A stretch of DNA of 64,000 nt. It comes from Heracleum sosnowskyi (taxonomy: Eukaryota; Streptophyta; Magnoliopsida; Apiales; Apiaceae). The stretch spans positions 110,880,674-110,944,673 of the forward strand of contig CM061243.1 of assembly GCA_030848705.1 (NCBI GenBank). The letters are read 5' to 3'. The position numbers and the translations under genes were made by a program. The notes under the pieces were generated by a model. It was not told the origin of the DNA. It saw only the letters and a program-made list of their open reading frames with translations, and searched no databases. Shown here piece by piece: positions 22,516 through 36,000 of the stretch (position 1 is the stretch's first letter; each line of letters starts with the position of its first letter).

Positions 22516-23851
22516 TGTAAAGTAAACAAATGCCGTTACGATTGAACACGTATATCATGTGCCCGTAATTTCCCAACGTCATCGGTGCCGACGGCGATGG
22601 ACGATGGACCGATCTCTGAGCTTCTGAAGAATTGCATCCCTTATTTTTGAATTAAAATAGAATTCGAGACGGGTGAAATTGGAGAGTAGATATAGAATTG
22701 TATAGCTAAATAAGCCGATCTAAAATCAATCCAGATAGTTGAGTTAATAATCTTTTTTTTTATTATTACTGAAGCACCTAAATAATAAGTAAGTATACAA
22801 TGTTATATAAGTTTTCGTGTGAAATATATCATATAGAATTCAAAAATATTATTAACTTACATATTATTTAACAAATATATTCACAAATTTATTTTTTATC
22901 TTTTCTTTGAAAAAGTTGATATGATTAGGATGTTTGGAATACCTTTTTTTTCATTTAATAATAGAGGACATTTTAAAATATAAATTTTTATAAATATTAG
23001 CCGTTTATATTCAATATTTATTTTACTTCACTACATTCAGACAGAGGGAGCAAGTCCTAAGATCTAGCAACAAAAACTTTTAAAGATAAAACATTCACGT
23101 AATGAATACTGCAATGTGCGTGCTATTTTCTTTTTCCTTAAATTTAAACATCCAAATTAAAATGAAATCATGAAATCCAAATGTGTAAAGTAAACAAATG
23201 CCGTTACGATTGAATACGTATACCATGTGCCCGTAATTTCCCGACGTCATCGGTGTCGGCGGCGATGGACGATGGACGAGCTTGTGAAGAATTGCATCCC
23301 TTATTTTTGAAATAAAATAGAATTCGAGACCGGTGAAATTGGAGAGTAGATATAGAATTGTATAGCTAAATAAGCCGTTCTAAAATCAATCCAGATAGTT
23401 GAGTTAATAATCTTTTTATTATTATTAATGAAGCACCTAAATAATAAGTAAGTATACAATGTTATAGAAGTTTTCGTGTGAAATATATCATATAGAATTC
23501 AAAAATATTATTAACTTACATATTATTTAACAAATATATTAACAAATTTATTTTTTATCTTTTCTTTGAAAAAGTTGCTATGATTAGGATGTTTGGAATA
23601 CCTTTTTTTTAATTTAATAATAGAGGGCATTTTAAAATATATTTTTTTATAAATATTAGCCGTTCGGATATTCAATATTTATTTTACTTCACTACATTCT
23701 GACAGAGGAAGCAAGTCCTAAGATCGAGCAACAAAAACTTTTAAAGATAAAACATTCAGGCAATGAATATTGCAATGTGCGTGCTATTTTCTTTTTCCTT
23801 AAATTTAAACATCCAAATTGAGATGAATTCATGAAATCCAAATGTGTAAAG
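22516..23851 (-). pseudogene. Two TRAPPC1 exon 1 fragments
   Basis: At ~22518-22639 and ~23186-23301, the minus strand repeats the first third of TRAPPC1 exon 1 from LYRE back to the ATG. Inserted and deleted bases around the ggcgatggac stretch break the frame. The splice donor and all later exons are absent. Each fragment sits under its own copy of the promoter-proximal DNA, so non-coding transcription is possible. Confidence 0.85.
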
Positions 23852-24100
23852 TGATCACAGGGTTCTTACTTTCAGCAGTTATGTAAGTTTGAACATAACA
23901 AAGACTCAAGTACACAAATAGGTCCTCTGGACTTGGCCAGAAAAAATAGAAACCAGGTCCTCTTGCACGAGTTTCTTTACGAGTATATTAGAACACACTT
24001 CACAAGACCTTAGTATAAATAAGTACTCACTTTTTCTTGATTAAATGTTCATCGTGAGCAAGAAAAACAATTATTGGGGAAAGCTCCGTTGCTACTTGCA

Positions 24101-27100
24101 TTAGGCTATAGAAGGATCTTTCTTTTTTATGGTGATGTCATCCAACGTGCTTGTTGTGATGGTCTCCAACGTCTTGTAGAACTCCTCCGGAAGAGGACCG
24201 GGTCGATGTAGAGGAACATGTTTGGGAACTGGTGCATCATTCTCTATAACTTCGCACTCATAGTCTTCAGGCACGCCCCATGGATCCCACTCTGTGATCC
24301 AGAACCAGAACGGTAGACCATTAGAAAAACAAAATACAAGCTCATGATAAGATATCAGGGTTCATCAGTTTGTTACATGTTGAAGTTCAAGGTAATGCAC
24401 GTAAGAGCTACATTAAACCAACAAGAATGGCAGAGAAAAACACTGGAGAAATAACTGAACTTCTACTTGATAGATTCAACATACTATCATTATTCATTAC
24501 AAATGCAATAATAAAAGATAGATGAGGATTTATCTGATGTACCTTATCTATCGCTTGACAGTACAAAAGCATTTTCAATGTATACACAAAAGAAAAAACC
24601 ATGTAAGAATGTGGAGGAACACAAATGAGGAAGTTGATTTTTCTTAGGAAAGCTTGAAATATATCAAACTTTGCATCAAGACAACCCGAAATGCCTCATA
24701 GTTGATTGAATAAGCAATGGTGAGAAACAGGAGTCAAGGGCGATAAAGGTAAGAAAGGAGGCGAGGAAGGGGATGAAAGGAGTATCACCTGTATGATCTC
24801 TGGTTTCACATATTGCAAGAATAATGCAGGGGATTACATGAGCTCATACCACCGAAATTTGAAGCTTACATAGCAGATCTAATTACGTGCAATGAGAAAC
24901 TAACTAACTTAGCAAAAAAAAAAAATTAAACTACATAATCACCTGAGTGACCTAACAAACTATTACAACTTAGCTTCTTGTTTATACTAGATGTTACAAC
25001 TCTTACCAAATCTCAAGCGAAATTTGACACTTCAAGCGAAATTTTTTCATGTGCCCCTTCAGTAAGTAGCCTCGTACAAGCATTCGAAGGAAACAGTGAA
25101 GTTGCAACTTTAATAGCTATTTTGAATCAAGCAAACAGGTTCAGAGGGTTTCTAAGTCACAAAACTTTAATAAGACCAATATTCCCTCTAATGAGTTCAT
25201 AGCATGTAAAATTCATATACCTCTTAATATTGTATTATAAACTTCACAAATATAATATTCATTCAATTTAAGAATGAAAAGATACAGACCACATTTACTT
25301 GTACTTTCTCAACTTCCATAAATATGTTTTTGAAGAAATCACACTTCTAAGCTTGGTGTAAAAAATCCAGAACTGATCACTAGATTAATGTACAGAAATC
25401 TAGAGAGGAACACAATTTAGGCAGAGGAGAATAACTAGATGAAGACCAAAATCTAGGAATCTGTCAGCAAACCCAAGAAAATAAACGTATTAAATGACAA
25501 TAACTGATGGTCTGCAATTTGTTTAGACTTACAAAAGCAGTAAGAGAGAAAAGCAGCGACTAGCCACTCAGATAAAGTTTGTGAGTTTGACGATTATATT
25601 TCCTTTGATGAAATGGTAGAAGTGGCAGTGAAATAAACATAGAAGGTATACTAAAGGTGCAATATAATGATGGATGAGATGAGTGAAGAATATAACAGGG
25701 TGTAAACTTCATGACAATATATGTGAAATATATGTGAAATATATGAGGGTTAAGAAAGAATGATCATTCATTTGTAACTTGCATGTAATTAGTATCTAGT
25801 TATAATCTAGAATGAATAAACTGTAAGTTAAGCTTGTGTAATGAAATGAAGTAAGCTGTCTTCCTCCAGTTATTGTATCTATTTTTGAAGATTGTAAAAG
25901 CACTGAGCATAACAGTCAATATTCAAATTGTAATACCTTCAACACCCCCAATGGGCTCTTCTTGGGTCTGGGTCGTCCGTATTGGTATCAGATCTATTCC
26001 CATGTTCCGATCTCTCTTTCAGGGTGAGTTCAATAAGTTTATAAATTATAATTTTTTTTTCATTCAAAATATTGAATCAGAACAAAAACAAAAAACTTTT
26101 ATTACAAATTTTGTTTTGTTTTTTGACCATTGGCCACGCTCTTGAGCACAAAATTTTGAGTCTCGAGAAATCTAAAATAAGCAAACATACCACAAAAACA
26201 CTAACTTGTCCGATTTAAGCAAGTCTTTCACAAGTGTTTAGTCAAAAATACACCACTTGATGTCCATCCGATGCATCCGCTATGAAGGTGTCGCCCAAAG
26301 AATGGCAGATTTGGGTTGAGGAACATAGTATATACGAGAAATATGAGGCCCAAACTGCTTAAAGTGAACAATATTTTACCAATGAACCAGTCTTCTCTTT
26401 TCTGATAAGAAAGCGGCCAAGCACTCTTAGTTCTTGGGGATTAAAAAACAATAACAGATGACTTAAGGAAGGGTGATTGCATCAAAATTGGATAGAAGAT
26501 GACATTTACAAGAGGAGAGAACTCCGGGGGGAAATTTTTGTTATCAGAAAATGCATTATGCCTTCATTAAAAAAAGAACTCACAAAATAATAAAAATTGG
26601 CGTGAAGATCATCTAAACAAAAACATAAGATTTCACTACCAGCATGCAACTTGCACCAAATTTACCTCGGTGCCACTCCATTAAATCATTAGGATCTATA
26701 ATCGTGTAACTGTGCTCACCTAGTGCTATCCATACTAATGATCTAACAAATGTTAGTAGTCAATCTTAATATTAATATATTGCAACAACATTGCACCTCT
26801 GATGTTTCAGAGGAACACTTGCTATCACCTCAAATATAATTGTCTAAAATACAGAATCAGTATCTTACTACATTACACGTTGGTTGAAAAGCTTTGATTT
26901 CATTGTTCAAAACAAAAAAAAATGTAATGTATTTCATCTGATCTGCTAGAAAGTGTGTGAAGCTGGGCATGTATCACCATACTAACTTGGGCAAAAATTC
27001 ATTCTCAAACTATACTCTTGTCCAACAAAAAACTAATTTCCACCACTAGTTCTAATTTCTACCTAATATCGACTGACCTTTTTGGCTGCAAAATAGTGGA

Positions 27101-27661
27101 CAAAAGTAACATCATTTTTGCCTGTAAATTAGGTGAACTTGACCATTGCATATATCTACGACCTAAAATCTAAAAGATTTGATGATTTAGACGCAAACTA
27201 ATATCTCAAAAATCAACCAATTCAGAAATTTTCAAATTCTATGCAACGGAATGAAACTTATGAAATTTTACTCCCACGAATATGAAGAACACGATAGATG
27301 CTGCAAAATAGAAAGCGAGCTGAAAGAACAGAATATACTAACCAATCATTTTGTCAATTAGCTTAAGCTCATCTTCCGCCTCTTCAATGAGCTCCTCAAC
27401 CTGTCCGCAACCAAGACGCTTCTCGATCACTTCCCAATCATTCTCCTCCTGACAAACCTTAAGACGGTGGCGCGTGAAGCTCTCCACAGCTTTCCTGTAG
27501 CCTTCGTCCTCAGGAACCGCCTTGATCTCCTTCAATGTCTTGCTATAAAGACCAATCAACACTTCTCTAGCATTCGGGACAACATCTAGCCCTACAATCC
27601 CTGTCGTCTCTTTTACCTTGGCCATCGTCATCAATGGACGTGTAAATCTCCGCAGAAACAT
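24101..27661 (-). CDS. NDUFA5: NADH dehydrogenase (ubiquinone) 1 alpha subcomplex subunit 5 (B13)
   Basis: Nuclear-encoded accessory subunit of mitochondrial complex I, located in the matrix arm near the ubiquinone-module junction. Two coding exons on the minus strand, 27661-27343 and 24291-24101, are joined by a 3.05-kb GT-AG intron that splits a Glu codon (G/AG). They give 510 nt and 169 residues, the normal plant size. Diagnostic stretches are TTGIVGLDVVPNAREVLI, AVPEDEGYRKAVESFTRHR, EKRLGCGQVEELIEEAEDEL, and after the junction EWDPWGVPEDYECEVIENDA and HVPLHRPGPLPEEFYKTLE. I chose ATG 27661 (MFLRRFTRPL) because it matches the family start; the open frame continues a few codons further upstream without an ATG. 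The N-terminus is a short basic segment compatible with mitochondrial import. The long intron shows no clear gene or transposon. Confidence 0.94.
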
Positions 27662-29906
27662 CTTAACAACTCGACTCCGTATCACACAGTACTCCCAGCC
27701 TCAAATGCTAAAAATTTCTCTATACCTAATAAAGTTACAAGGACATACATTTTAACATGTTAGGAATGAATACAACATGGAATAATTAAATCAAATCCCT
27801 GTCAAACACTTTAGCTTCATATAAATTTTACAAATATATATAGACACATTACACACAATATCATTTTACAAGCATAGATTTCGCAACAATAAAACCCTAA
27901 AACCCAAAATTAGGCAAAGAAATGAACTGACGAGCCATGTAATTACACAGATTATTGGTTCTTGTACTTAAAATTCGAGCTAAATACAAACAATTTCAAG
28001 ATTTGAATACGATTAATTACCTCGATGATTCGCTGATCTCCGGTGCCGAATGCAAAGCAGCAATCTTAGTAGTAAATATTCCACCTGTGTCAGTGTGCGT
28101 CTTTTTTTGTTTCTCTTTTAAATATCATCTGAGTCCTGTGTGTAATTTTTAAAAAAGAAAAACTAAAATAGAATGTGCTTGATTTTATTAAACTAAAAAA
28201 GAACAAAAAAAACAATTTCGTTTTGTACTCTGTATGCAAAATAAATTTGGTTTTAAATACAAAAGTAAATACAAAAATTTTCATAACAAGTGCATGCAAT
28301 TGATAATGACCGGAAATGAATATATAAAATGGTCATTCTTTATAAATATCATTAAATAAAAATTTTGATTCTCATATAGAATATTACTATATATATATAT
28401 TATAAAAATTGTATCACTTTCTACAGTAAAATCATTTTAGATAATTTTAATTCTATTATAGAATCATTCCAAAATATTTCATAATTTTCAATGATTTTTA
28501 AAAGAAAAAAGTTATAGAATTTTGTTTTTGATTTACTAAATCAAAGTTTATAATTATATTTGATTAAAAATATAATAAAAATATGTGTTATATGTATTTT
28601 TATAATGATATACTACTAAAGGGTGTGCTATGCAAGGCTATCTTACATAAAATATTCTTTCCTACTCTCTTATATGTCCTTTTAAAAAGTTATGCATATT
28701 AATAAATTGTTAATATAAATTGTTAATATATTGTTATATAAAAAATAATATTTGAACTAAATTTAAGAAAGCCAATATTTAAATAATAAATATAAGAATA
28801 GTTCATTAATACTATCATCAAATTTCTTTTAAAAGTAGAAATGAACACGTCTTTAAAATCAAAATTTATTTTAAAAATGAACAAGAGAACTGAATGAGAA
28901 ATAGTTAATATATTTTATATTTAAAAATTAGATAGTTAAATTATAATTAAATATAAAATTATTTGATATCATGTTAAATTATGTAATAGACTATTAATTT
29001 TATTTTAACATTAAAAATTACATTTTTATTTTTTATAATATAATAATATTTATATCAATATTAACACGAATATTTAGACATGCTCAAATATTCTCAAGAT
29101 AAAATTTTTTAGAAGCACGGTTTTATCATTTATAAGATAAACTTTTATAGAAGCACAGTTTTATCATTTATTTGTTTGTGTGTAGTAATTGACCATTGTG
29201 ACAATTATAATATTTTACTAGTCCATTTCTTTTAACTTTTTGACACATGTTTAGTTTTAAAAAATTATTTAAAATATAATTATTATGTTTAATACTTTTA
29301 TCAAATATGAAATTTGAAATTCATGCTTGTAAAAAAATAACTACCAATTACAATGGATTAAGTCCTATTTAAAACTTATCCGATCCAAGTCGACTACTAT
29401 AATATATGCTATTAAAAATCCAATTTGGTCAAACAAAAATTTATGAAACAACCTTAAATTTGGATTTCAATAAAATTTTAAAACAAACACAAAAAAATTG
29501 GGATTGTTACAGCTAGCAGCCTAAGCATCTATGGATGTGCCAGCCAAATATGGATTTATCATTCATGCAGAGCCATTAAAATCCAAGAAATTTGCCGAGT
29601 GGCCTCAAAAAAATTATTATACATCATTGTTCTGAAGTTCCAATACCATTATAAACTTGTTGAATAATTAATTTAACACAGACAAACACATCGGTTATAA
29701 CAAGAAAAGGAATGGTGTTCTGATATTTGATAAACTTCATTGCCAGTTTTGGCAAGTAAATGTAACTTGTAATCTTAGGCCCTGGAGTCTTGGACTTGTT
29801 AAAGGTTGACATCCAGAGCTGCAAAATATCAATTTATAAACCTTTGAACAAGTTTTTTATTGAATCAATTGCTCAACAGATCGAAATTATTGGATGTCAT
29901 CAAAGC
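27662..29906. other. Divergent intergenic region, very AT-rich; nothing firm
   Basis: The left part (to about 28080) is probably NDUFA5 leader and promoter. 28120-29480 is extremely AT-rich with no open frame, no inverted termini that I could pair, and a short (TA)n near 28390. 29490-29650 resembles the DNA upstream of the other DC1 copies (shared gcagagccattaaaatccaa-type motif), so the DC1 duplication unit begins before the gene. Confidence 0.5.
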
Positions 29907-31136
29907 ATGACTCCAGTGACGAGGATTCAACATTTTAGTCATCCAGAGCACACACTTGTTTGGAAAGATGCAGTTGTTTGCGAAAAGAAAGTCTCTCCTG
30001 TGTGTTATATTTGTAGTAAACCAATCATAGCAACTTTTGGCTCTTGCAATGCTGCTTACACTTGTACTAGTTGCGAAAACTTCTTCCTTCACAAGAGATG
30101 TGCAGAATTACCAACAGAAATAAATCACTCTATGCACAACAAGCATCCACTCACTCTACTCCCACGCCTCTCAGATCGTAGCTTCTGTGACATTTGTAAG
30201 CGTAAATTGGAGCACTTCGGTTATATCACCACAACATCTACTCCAATGACGACGATTCAGTATACTAGTCATCCGGAGCACACACTCGAGTGAAAGATGA
30301 AGTTGTCAGCAAGCAGAAAGTCTCCCCTATGTGTTATGGTTGTAATAAACCAATCATAACAACTTCTAACTCTTCTAATGCTGCATACACTTGTAGTAAT
30401 TGTGAAAACTTCTTCCTTCACAAAAGATGTGCGGAATTAACAACACAGATAAATCACCCTATGCACAATAAACATTCACTCACTCTACTCCCACGCCTCT
30501 CATCTCGGAGCTTCTGTGATGTTTGTAAGCGTAAATTGGAGCACTTCGGTTATAGATGTGACATTTGTGATTATGATATTTGTGCAATTTGCACTTTTGA
30601 TAAAGATCGTGTGTTTCATCATTATAAGTCACAATGATCACTCTTTAAATTTGATAAGGAGGGAAGCCTTATTTGATTGTGATGCTTGTGGACAAAAAGC
30701 TCCAGATTCATCATATATATGTAACCACTGTGATTTCTGGATCCATAGAAGTTGTGCTTCATCCACGACCACAGTTTCTATGCCTAATTTTCACCATCAC
30801 CCTATGCAACTTGTCTTTGCTATTCCGGATATGCTTCGTAGTTCTGATTGATTTTGTGGAAAGTGCAAGAAATCAGTTGGCAAAAACTACTGGTCTTATT
30901 TTTGTCAGGAATGCACATAATTTGTGCATATCAGATGTGCTGCATCCCCGGATACGACGTGAGTACCATTAATACTTTTTGTTGAGTTAATACTTGTTTG
31001 TTTGATAATTTAGTGTCATCTTTCCAGGGTTGGGACTGAACGTTCAGAACAAGAAAATCCTGCTGAATTGATTCATGTTACGGCTTCAATATCAGATGTA
31101 ATTCAAACGTGCTGGGATGCTTTTCTACCTAATTAG
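29907..31136 (+). pseudogene. DC1 domain protein, copy A (duplicated N-terminus, frameshifts, stops)
   Basis: Cys/His-rich C1 (DC1) protein gene related to copy C. From ATG 29907 it encodes the first DC1 segment (CYICSKPI, CTSCENFFLHKRCAELP) up to LEHFGYI. It then restarts with a second copy of the gene start (MTTIQYTSHPEH at ~30246) in another frame context, so the N-terminal third is present twice. A stop follows TLE at ~30291. The second frame stops near 30637 after a frameshift relative to copy C (HHYKSQ). Later DC1 repeats (CDACGQKAPDSSYICNHCDF) are readable but carry in-frame stops at two places where copy C has Gln and Tyr. The intron (donor gtgagt at ~30959) and a final exon ending at TAG 31136 survive. 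It is clearly a pseudogene in this form. Confidence 0.88.
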
Positions 31137-31312
31137 ATAACACCAAATCACTGTATCTCACTAGTAAAATAGTGTTTGGGCAAGGCAGAGCTGTTAGATT
31201 GGTCTGTAAAAAATATATATTTTTTAAAGTTCAACTTTATGTTACTTGTATTTCATTAGCTTAATCAATAAGCTGGGCCAATCATTATTATCCAAAAGGG
31301 TAATTCTTCCTT

Positions 31313-32625
31313 GACTTAATTGCACTTTAATGGCTCCAACTATAATTTTTTGACAGAAAAATGGCCGAATTATTAATTTAGCCACTTTAGTGACCGAACA
31401 ATTTATTTTTTAACAGTTTATTGCATTCCGTCATCTCACTTGGACGGTGTTAGGGGTATTTTCGTCAGTTTAGTTTACCTTTGACACCCAACACTGAGCT
31501 ACTACCACAAACCCGCTTACCTTTGACAGATAGCACATCCATGCAGCATACTGAGTATCATAAATCATAAATATCTTAAAAATCAGAAGCATAGGGATAT
31601 TCTACTTTAATATTTATTCTATCCTAGCAATTGGAAAACAAGAACTTGGCATTTCATAACCACAAGGATCTTTCTACCTAGTTCTAAGGTAAACCAGAAG
31701 GCAAATCTAAGCATCATATGCAATCTTTGAAGGTGCCTCTCTTTGGCAATTAAAGTGCCTAGCATGAAAGAAATATGTACATGGAATAAGCCCTCTATTG
31801 ATAGTTACCTACATACTAAGTATGATGTGCTCTGTTTTGTCAGCATGTCATGATATATTATCTGGTAATAAAAGACATATTGAGCTCAAAATTGCCACAC
31901 TCTAGCAAGGACTTGGGACCTGTAATTGCCAAACAACTTTGCAAACATGCAAATATAAAGAAACCTTCATCTGCACATTTTCTTAAATTAAGACCCATGT
32001 AAACAAGAAAACTTTTTCAAAGTCGATAACTATGATAATAGAACAAATAACAATCTCTTGACAATATGAAAACCAGAGAGAGATTAACCCCTCGATCCAC
32101 ACAGAATAGTAAATGGTTTCAAACTGATTTGGAGACTTTGGCAGCTACATGGTACTACAAAAAAAAGAGGGTGTAAACTAAAGTAAATTCCTCTTCAACG
32201 ATTAGCCTTGGCAACCCTCTCGATCTCATCCTTCTTCTTGATTGCATAACTGTGAATCCTTATTAAAAAAACTTGACGCCTCACCACACCAGCAGAACCA
32301 ATTCGGGTGGCATCTTCTCTTGGACCACTTTATTTTGAAAGACAAAGGATGTGTTCAAGAAATTGGGGAAAGAGTATGTTTGGGAAAGTAGAAAGAAAAG
32401 CATGCCACTTTTGCAACTCTATTTTATTACAGCAAAAAGTGATGCAGCAAATTAATTAAACCGACCAAAATACCCTTTCAAAATGTAACGCCGTCCAATT
32501 GAGATGACGGAATGCAATAAACTGTTAAAAAAAAAATTGTTCGGCCACTAAAGTGGCTAAATTAATAATTCGGCCATTTTTCTGCCAAAAAATTATAGTC
32601 GGAGCCATTAAAGTGCAATTAAGTC
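31313..32625. mobile_element. Pack-MULE: Mutator-like element carrying an RPS5 gene fragment
   Basis: Terminal inverted repeats of about 160 bp (31313-~31475 and ~32460-32625) begin gacttaattgcactttaatgg on both ends and match at roughly 95 percent by eye. A perfect 9-bp direct repeat, ttcttcctt, flanks the element (31304-31312 and 32626-32634), the Mutator signature. The 1.3-kb element has no transposase. Its ~980-bp interior includes a piece of the gene for 40S ribosomal protein S5 on the minus strand (32195-32329). The rest of the interior is unidentified and could be UTR or intron DNA from the same source gene. It lies about 180 bp past the end of DC1 copy A. Confidence 0.9.
32195..32329 (-). 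pseudogene. RPS5: 40S ribosomal protein S5 (uS7) C-terminal fragment captured in the Pack-MULE
   Basis: The minus strand encodes SGPREDATRIGSAGVVRRQ, a few unrelated residues (VFLIRI), then HSYAIKKKDEIERVAKANR and a stop at 32195. Both blocks are signature sequences of eukaryotic uS7 (plant RPS5): the loop before the last helices and the extreme C-terminus. About 50 residues that normally lie between them are missing. The reading frame is nevertheless kept across the deletion. Homology stops abruptly upstream of SGPR, where a stop codon follows. The fragment cannot form a ribosomal protein. It is an acquired host-gene piece inside a transposon. Confidence 0.9.
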
Positions 32626-33004
32626 TTCTTCCTTCGGGTGCTATTATTATATCCTCGCTGCTACAAATATTTAATCTATACTATTATATTAAAGACGAAA
32701 CATTGAAAGTTTTGTAGTCTGGTCATGAAAGTTTTTGTAGTCTGGTCACTCTATTCATAGCCGTTACATATTTCTGATCAAATCGATGAGAACACACGAT
32801 TTTTTTAATATTTATAATTATATTTATTTATGAATATTTTAATATTTAAAAGTTATTAGTTTACATGATTAAATTATTGTTAAAAAAGATTTAGCCAAAA
32901 AAATTATAGTTAAAAATTTGATATTTATTATATTTTACACGCTCAATTTAATATTTGTTTATATTGAGTTATAAAAGTTAGATTTGGCGAATTTTATGGT
33001 CCAT

Positions 33005-36000
33005 ATGAAATTCACAAAATAATCTTTAATTTAGTTGTGGTTTAATAGTTTTTTTTTCAATTAAAAACTATTCTAAAACTAAAAAGAGAATAAATTGACG
33101 AAATTTAATATCGAGAATTCTATTCGATTTAGGAATCTACTTATATTTAGTTTAGATTATTAGAATACTCTTTATTAACCAAATACAGTTTTTAATGTTA
33201 AATCTAACGGTTTTCACCTATCTATTTCAGATTAAACGATTTTTATTATTTTGATATTAAATGGGTTTCCTTATTTAATTACAACTATTTTTATGTTTTA
33301 ACTTTTTGGAAAATCCAATCCTAATATAATATTTTTTAACTTAATATCATTTTTAGATAATAACTTCTTTTTATATGATATAATCTTGATCATCTATTTT
33401 TAAAAGTATTGGATCTAACAGTTGAGAATGTTTTGGCGGTATTTAGGACCACTAGGATAACATCATTAATTTTTTTAATATATTTTTTAATTTTTTTTTT
33501 AATATTCATTGCTAAAATATAATATACTCTTTTTTGTAATATGTTAATGATGCGGGAACTTTGAACTTTTGAGAAAATAAATTATCAATTAAAATATAAT
33601 TTTTTTTGTAATAGTTCTTCTTTTAAAGTAGTACACCGTGACGATCAAAATTCTGTATAAAATTCATTTTTTTATATTATATCCCGTAAAAATCTATGTT
33701 ATTATATTAAAGACTAAATAATGAAAGTTTTCTTATAAGTCTCGTCGCTTGATCACTGAATTCATAATCGTTGGATCTTTCAAATTAAATTGTTGAGAAA
33801 CGTCAGATATAACAGTAAAATTATCACGTAGAATGATCTAAGGTTTGAATCTACCAACAACATATTAAAATTTACAGGGTTTTTTTTGAAAAATAAGAAT
33901 TTTTTCATTTTTTTTTCTTGTAGACATGGGTTATTTGATATATTTTTTATAAAGTACGATTTTTCAAAAAAGTACTATACTAATTGATTAACAAACTTTT
34001 AAAGTTTCGAATTTAATAATTTACAATGTATATAGGTTAAAAAAGTTAGGTCGCTTCTGTAGCTGAGTCTAAAATTTCAAAATACGGTTTTTTTTAATAT
34101 GAATATAGTCTTGCTAACAATGAAATTAGGTCTCTATGAGTTCTTATAAAACAAAATCGCCATTTGTGTATAATTTATTATTGAATAATAAATAATATTT
34201 AATTAGTTATGATATAAAATTTAATAAAATAAGATAAAAAATATGCACAATTTTATAAAATTTTATCCTCGTATTATTATATTCTTTGTTGATTTGAATT
34301 TTTCTTAGATTGATTTGAATTTTTGAACATAGATTTCTAAATTTAAAATAGTTAGAAAAAAGTAATTAAATTGACATTAAAATAATGATGACGTAATAAT
34401 TATTATTAGAATTTAAATACCCACTTTACTAATTTGGGCTTTATCTTGTGTTTTAAAAATTAGATTTTGACGATTTTACACATAACTAAATTATCTTTAA
34501 TTAAAAGATGGCTTAACAATTTTTATCTAACTGGAATTGTTCATGAAAGAGAAAAGAAAGTCACGAATTTTTTATATGGAGAATTCTATTCAATACAGAA
34601 AACTTATTTATATTTGGTATATTTGGTTTAAATTATCAAAATACACTTTTTAGAATTTAAATATAATCTTATTATTAATAAAATACACTTTTTTAAAATT
34701 TGATCTAATGATTTTCATTTATCTAGTTAAGATCTAATGGTCATTATTAGTTTGGTTGTCCAAGACCGTATGATCAAAATTTTGGATAAGATCTCTATTA
34801 TGCTTATTATATATAAGGATTTAGTATAATAAGGATATCAAGTATATACTGATATAAGTATGTTACTAACTGCTTTTACTTTTAATGTTTCGGTTTTATT
34901 TACAGTATATATAAAATTTTAAAATACATTATTACTTAAAAATTATTAAATAGAATAAAAATTATGTTATGATTATATAAAATTTTATTCTCATATTATT
35001 ATATTCTTTATCGATTTGAATTTGTTCTTAATTAATTTTAATACTTTATTGAAAGAAACATAAAATTTCTATATTTAAAACAATTAGTGGAAAAATAAAT
35101 AAATTGGTGCTATAAAAATAAAAAAAATATTTATTAAAATTTAGATACTCACTTTACTATTTGGATTCTATTCTGAGTTTTAGAAATTGAATTTTGACGA
35201 TTTTACAACTCATGCGAAACTAACGAAATTATCTTTAATTTAATGATGGTTTAATAATTATTATCTAACTTGACCGGTTGACCTACCCATAAACAGAAAA
35301 GAAAAGATGGTAAAAAAAATTTACATAAAAAATTCAATTCAATATAGAAAACCAATTTATAATTGGTTTAAATTATCAAAACACAATTCTTAGTATTTAA
35401 ATATAATCTTACATTTAATCAAATACACATTTTAATATAAGTATTATATTCAAAATTATCGTTTATGAATATGAAACCCTCAATATTTTAATAATATTTT
35501 GATATTATTCTTTTATATTTGTTATATCTAAAATAATATAATTATAATTTGGATTAATCAAATTGTTATGTTCGTTCAGAAAAAAAAAGTGTTTAAATTT
35601 ATTTATGTACAGGAGTTCTCGTAAGTCTCTGCAGGTTCATGTATATCATTGTTAGTATGATATACATCAGCATTATATTGATAATTTTTAATATTGTAAT
35701 CAATATGAATTGTTATCTTGATATTTGGTTTAACAATTATTATCTAATTGGAACTATACATAAATTCAAGAGAAAAGATATTTAAGAATTTTTACATAGA
35801 AAACTTTTAAATTAACAAAATACACTTTTTAGTATTTAAATATAATTCTATTATTAATCAGATACACTTTTTAATATTAGATCTAACAATTCTCATCGAT
35901 CTATTTAAGATCTACTGTAATTATTAATTTGGTCGTATAGTGATCGTACACGGACCAGATCGATTTTAATATTTTATTGAAATAAAAATAGAATTTATAA

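Larger units (their letters stand above)
21606..23851. repeat. Three tandem units of the TRAPPC1 promoter plus 5' coding region
   Basis: Unit 1 (21606-22515) contains about the first 38 codons of TRAPPC1 exon 1 and its upstream DNA. Unit 2 (22516-23183) and unit 3 (23184-~23851) repeat it in the same orientation. Corrected for a 262-bp MITE in unit 1, all are about 650-670 bp. Every junction, including the final edge, carries tgtaaag. Units 2 and 3 keep the start-codon region (gaattgcatccc) but have small indels and substitutions in the coding part, so they cannot encode the protein. Confidence 0.92.

Noticed and set aside
25873..26145. 90-codon plus-strand frame within the NDUFA5 intron
   Set aside because: No domain; lies in an intron on the opposite strand of a well-supported gene.
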